Shown here in pieces: positions 61,948-64,000 of a stretch of 64,000 nucleotides of DNA (positions are counted from its first letter, which is position 1; each line of letters starts with the position of its first letter). Under the pieces are notes generated by a model that made no database searches, was not told the origin of the DNA, and worked only from the letters and a program-made list of their open reading frames with translations. A program made the translations under genes and the position numbers. Source of the DNA: UBA1723 sp045629285. Lineage in GTDB: Bacteria > Bacteroidota > Bacteroidia > Bacteroidales > Paludibacteraceae. The stretch lies in contig JAZQQY010000035.1 of assembly GCA_045629285.1 (NCBI GenBank), positions 186,001-250,000 on the forward strand, in the 5' to 3' direction.

Positions 61948-63314
61948 ATTGGGAACTGCTTAGATATTCTATATTTGCCATATTCCCTATATTAACAATA
62001 TATTTCGCTTATAAGCGTAAATATGTAGATTTAATGGGGCTATATTTTTTTTCATTTCCATTTCAAAATTGTTCAATGTATTTTTTAACGGCATGGAATC
62101 CTTATAAAATTGTATCTATTGGAATGTTGTGGACATTATTTTCCAGAAGCAATTCGATAAATTCACGAAAGGATATTAAAACTCTTTTTGCTAGTTTTAT
62201 TTTTGTTCTTTTAATTAGTTCTTTGTGTGGATTATTGAATATAGGATCAGAAAAAGCATTTATGCGATTGTTTATGCAAAATATAACATATTTGTTGGGA
62301 TTTGTACCTCTTTTCTTTGTTAAATATCTGCCTACAGATGAGGGGGAAAAGATGTTTTCTATTTACAAACATGCTTTAATAACTACAATTATTATAGGAC
62401 TTGTTCATTATACATTTGTTTCTTTAGGCATTCCGTTTGCACCAATATTTAGAGATGTAGGTACATCTAATGAAATTGCTCAATCTCAGTTCGGAAATTC
62501 TGTGGTCACGCGTATATATGGATTTTGTGGTGAGCCTAAGAATATGGCTTTTTATATAGCTCCTTTTATTCTTGCAATGTTTGTAAAGGTATTTGATGGT
62601 TCTAGAAAAAAGAAATATGATTTATTGATTTTATTATGTGCTGCATTTATCCTATTGAACACTTATTCTTCTGCTGCTTTTATAGAATCTGCATTGGGAA
62701 TGTTGGTGGTTTTATTTTTGATTTCAAATAGCGGAATTAATCTGTCATTAAATAAAAAGATAATTTTGATACTAATTGTCATATTTTCGATTGCTTTTAT
62801 TGTATATTTCTTAGATAGTGAGTCCGAAAATTTTGTGAAATCATTCTATGAAAGGTCGTTTGGAAGAGCAGAAACTGAGTTGGAAGATGGTCGAATGGAA
62901 ACATTGATTTTGGATCAATTCTGGAAAGAAAACATATTTACGTGGATATTGGGATATGGAGCTGGTCTTTATTCTTTCCATTCTGAAGGGTTGGCATTTG
63001 ATAGAGGGTTTAATCCAGTTCAATCTGGGCTTGTTTTAAATCTCGTAGATTTTGGATTTATAGGGTATTTTTATTTTATTTATCTTTTGCGTTTTTTATA
63101 TAAAATATACAATCGGATTAAAATTAAACTAAGAAATGGAGAAAATGAACCATTTTATTTCTTTGTTGCTGGAATTGCAACTTTAATTGGAAATACAATG
63201 TATTGTATGTTGGGAGGCAATATTATAACTGGTATGATGCCTTTTATAGCGATAGCATACTGGTATTCTTTAAATCATTATTGCATAAATGAAAATACTG
63301 ACATTTATGATTAG
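61944..63314 (+). CDS. Wzy-type O-antigen/capsule polymerase
   Basis: A 456-residue membrane protein with about 10-11 hydrophobic segments, no glycosyltransferase motif, and one large loop (about 170-200, GTSNEIAQSQFGNSVVTRIY, then GFCGEPKNM). That topology and the position between glycosyltransferases fit a Wzy polymerase, which joins flipped repeat units in the periplasm. The family is so diverse that specificity cannot be read. It overlaps the last gene by 26 bases. Confidence 0.82.
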   Translation: MNWELLRYSIFAIFPILTIYFAYKRKYVDLMGLYFFSFPFQNCSMYFLTAWNPYKIVSIGMLWTLFSRSNSINSRKDIKTLFASFIFVLLISSLCGLLNIGSEKAFMRLFMQNITYLLGFVPLFFVKYLPTDEGEKMFSIYKHALITTIIIGLVHYTFVSLGIPFAPIFRDVGTSNEIAQSQFGNSVVTRIYGFCGEPKNMAFYIAPFILAMFVKVFDGSRKKKYDLLILLCAAFILLNTYSSAAFIESALGMLVVLFLISNSGINLSLNKKIILILIVIFSIAFIVYFLDSESENFVKSFYERSFGRAETELEDGRMETLILDQFWKENIFTWILGYGAGLYSFHSEGLAFDRGFNPVQSGLVLNLVDFGFIGYFYFIYLLRFLYKIYNRIKIKLRNGENEPFYFFVAGIATLIGNTMYCMLGGNIITGMMPFIAIAYWYSLNHYCINENTDIYD

Positions 63315-64000
63315 TCTCGACCTCAATTATGGAGGTCCGGCAAGAAGTGTCCCTATGTTGGTAAAAGGATTGGCTCAAGAAAATGTTGATATTACTTTAA
63401 TGACAATTCGTTCCGACAATATGAATGTTCATGCTCTTGAAGGAACAAATGCTAAGTTTAAGGTTTTTGAAAAAGGATTTTCTTCAAAAGACCTAGAGGA
63501 TTATGTATTGTCAGAAAAGTTTGATATTATTCATTTGCAAAGTATTTGGAATCCTGAATACCATCAATTATCTAAAATAGCACAAAAACTTCATATCCCA
63601 TATCTTGTCTCTCCTAGAGGTATGTTGGAGCCATGGAGCCTTTCTCAAAGTAAATGGAAAAAGAAATTGGCAATGATGTTATATCAAAAGAAAGATCTTC
63701 AAGATGCATCTTGTATATTTACTACTGCAGAAATGGAAGCTGAGCATGTGCGTAATCTAGGTGTTAATGTCCCTATGTCAGTAATCCCTAATGGTATTGA
63801 AACTGATGGATATGCATGCAGAACTTCAATCGATGGAGTAAAGAAACAAATTCTATTTTTGAGTAGAATTCATGAGAAAAAAGGAATAGAATTGTTGATT
63901 GATGCATTCAAGATGATTAGGGATGAGAGTTTAGATTTTAAGGACTGGAGTGTTGTGATTGTTGGTAATGGAGAAGATGAATACATAGATAGTCTCAAGA
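63289..64000 (+). CDS. Family-4 glycosyltransferase, cut by the window end
   Basis: The ATG at 63289, inside the end of the wzy-like gene, opens a frame that runs to the end of the window (about 237 codons) with no stop. It encodes MKILTFMISLDLNYGGPARS, then IIHLQSIWNPEYH, SPRGMLEPWSL, VIPNGIE and ILFLSRIHEKKGIELLIDAF, the two halves of a GT-B enzyme of the WcaA/Wzy-cluster type. The EX7E motif would lie past the edge. The polysaccharide locus therefore continues. Confidence 0.88.
   Translation, partial: MKILTFMISLDLNYGGPARSVPMLVKGLAQENVDITLMTIRSDNMNVHALEGTNAKFKVFEKGFSSKDLEDYVLSEKFDIIHLQSIWNPEYHQLSKIAQKLHIPYLVSPRGMLEPWSLSQSKWKKKLAMMLYQKKDLQDASCIFTTAEMEAEHVRNLGVNVPMSVIPNGIETDGYACRTSIDGVKKQILFLSRIHEKKGIELLIDAFKMIRDESLDFKDWSVVIVGNGEDEYIDSLK

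Overview
This 64 kb window reads as a chromosomal segment of a Bacteroidota bacterium, most likely of the order Bacteroidales (a Prevotella- or Bacteroides-like gut or oral organism; the genus cannot be fixed from the sequence alone). The evidence is the recurrent -33/-7 promoter pattern (TTG, about 19 bases, TAnnTTTG), start codons without a purine-rich ribosome binding site, lineage-typical genes (GldF-type permease, HemD next to a DUF4271 membrane protein, a PgpH-like 7TM-HD protein, ribosomal protein S16 with a long Ala/Lys tail, a lipoprotein OmpA) and secreted proteins ending in a type-IX-secretion-like C-terminal sorting domain.

Layout. 1-12.8 kb: an OmpA lipoprotein, pncB, a secreted T9SS-type protein, an MgtC/DUF4010 membrane protein, purM, a two-gene operon for a small secreted protein and a serpin, a Gfo/Idh/MocA oxidoreductase, and two tandemly duplicated membrane-anchored TerB plus J-domain proteins. 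12.8-18.9 kb: a lipoprotein, a 962-residue AsmA-like protein, then an operon of gldF, an Sfp-type phosphopantetheinyl transferase and an ATP-grasp protein. 18.9-31.7 kb, minus strand: a TetR regulator, rsmE, folD, ffh, rny, zapA and a coiled-coil gene; a C69-family dipeptidase homologue without its usual cysteine nucleophile; an M23 peptidase; rpsP; valS. 31.8-40.4 kb, minus strand: an AAA ATPase, a truncated SUKH-like remnant, yidD, rnpA, a four-helix-bundle gene, hemD, DUF4271, tsaE, the PgpH-like protein and a DUF4380-like protein. 40.6-44.9 kb: purT, lysA and an ABC exporter.

45.0-64.0 kb is a surface-polysaccharide locus on the plus strand. It begins with a strong promoter, a leader containing an attenuator-like hairpin, and a 151-residue conserved protein. 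rfbA and ugd follow, then a broken wbuC, a Wzx flippase, a DegT aminotransferase, an ATP-grasp ligase, a GNAT acyltransferase, a second ATP-grasp protein, a scar that joins fragments of a glycosyltransferase and a pyruvyltransferase, six complete glycosyltransferases, a polysaccharide deacetylase, a Wzy polymerase, and a glycosyltransferase cut by the window end. The part from about 48.7 kb is clearly richer in A+T than the housekeeping genes, and its genes overlap or nearly touch, as in a horizontally exchanged Wzx/Wzy capsule or O-antigen cluster. No initiating sugar-phosphate transferase is present, so the locus probably continues past the right edge.

The most notable points are the aminotransferase/ATP-grasp/GNAT/ATP-grasp module in the polysaccharide locus, the loss of the catalytic Cys in the C69 homologue, the serpin operon bracketed by two identical 32-bp terminator copies, the J-domain gene duplication that carried along a piece of the preceding oxidoreductase gene, a four-helix-bundle gene flanked by inverted GTTTCA-unit repeats, and two gene ruins in the polysaccharide locus. 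No rRNA, tRNA, CRISPR array, integrase or transposase gene was found.
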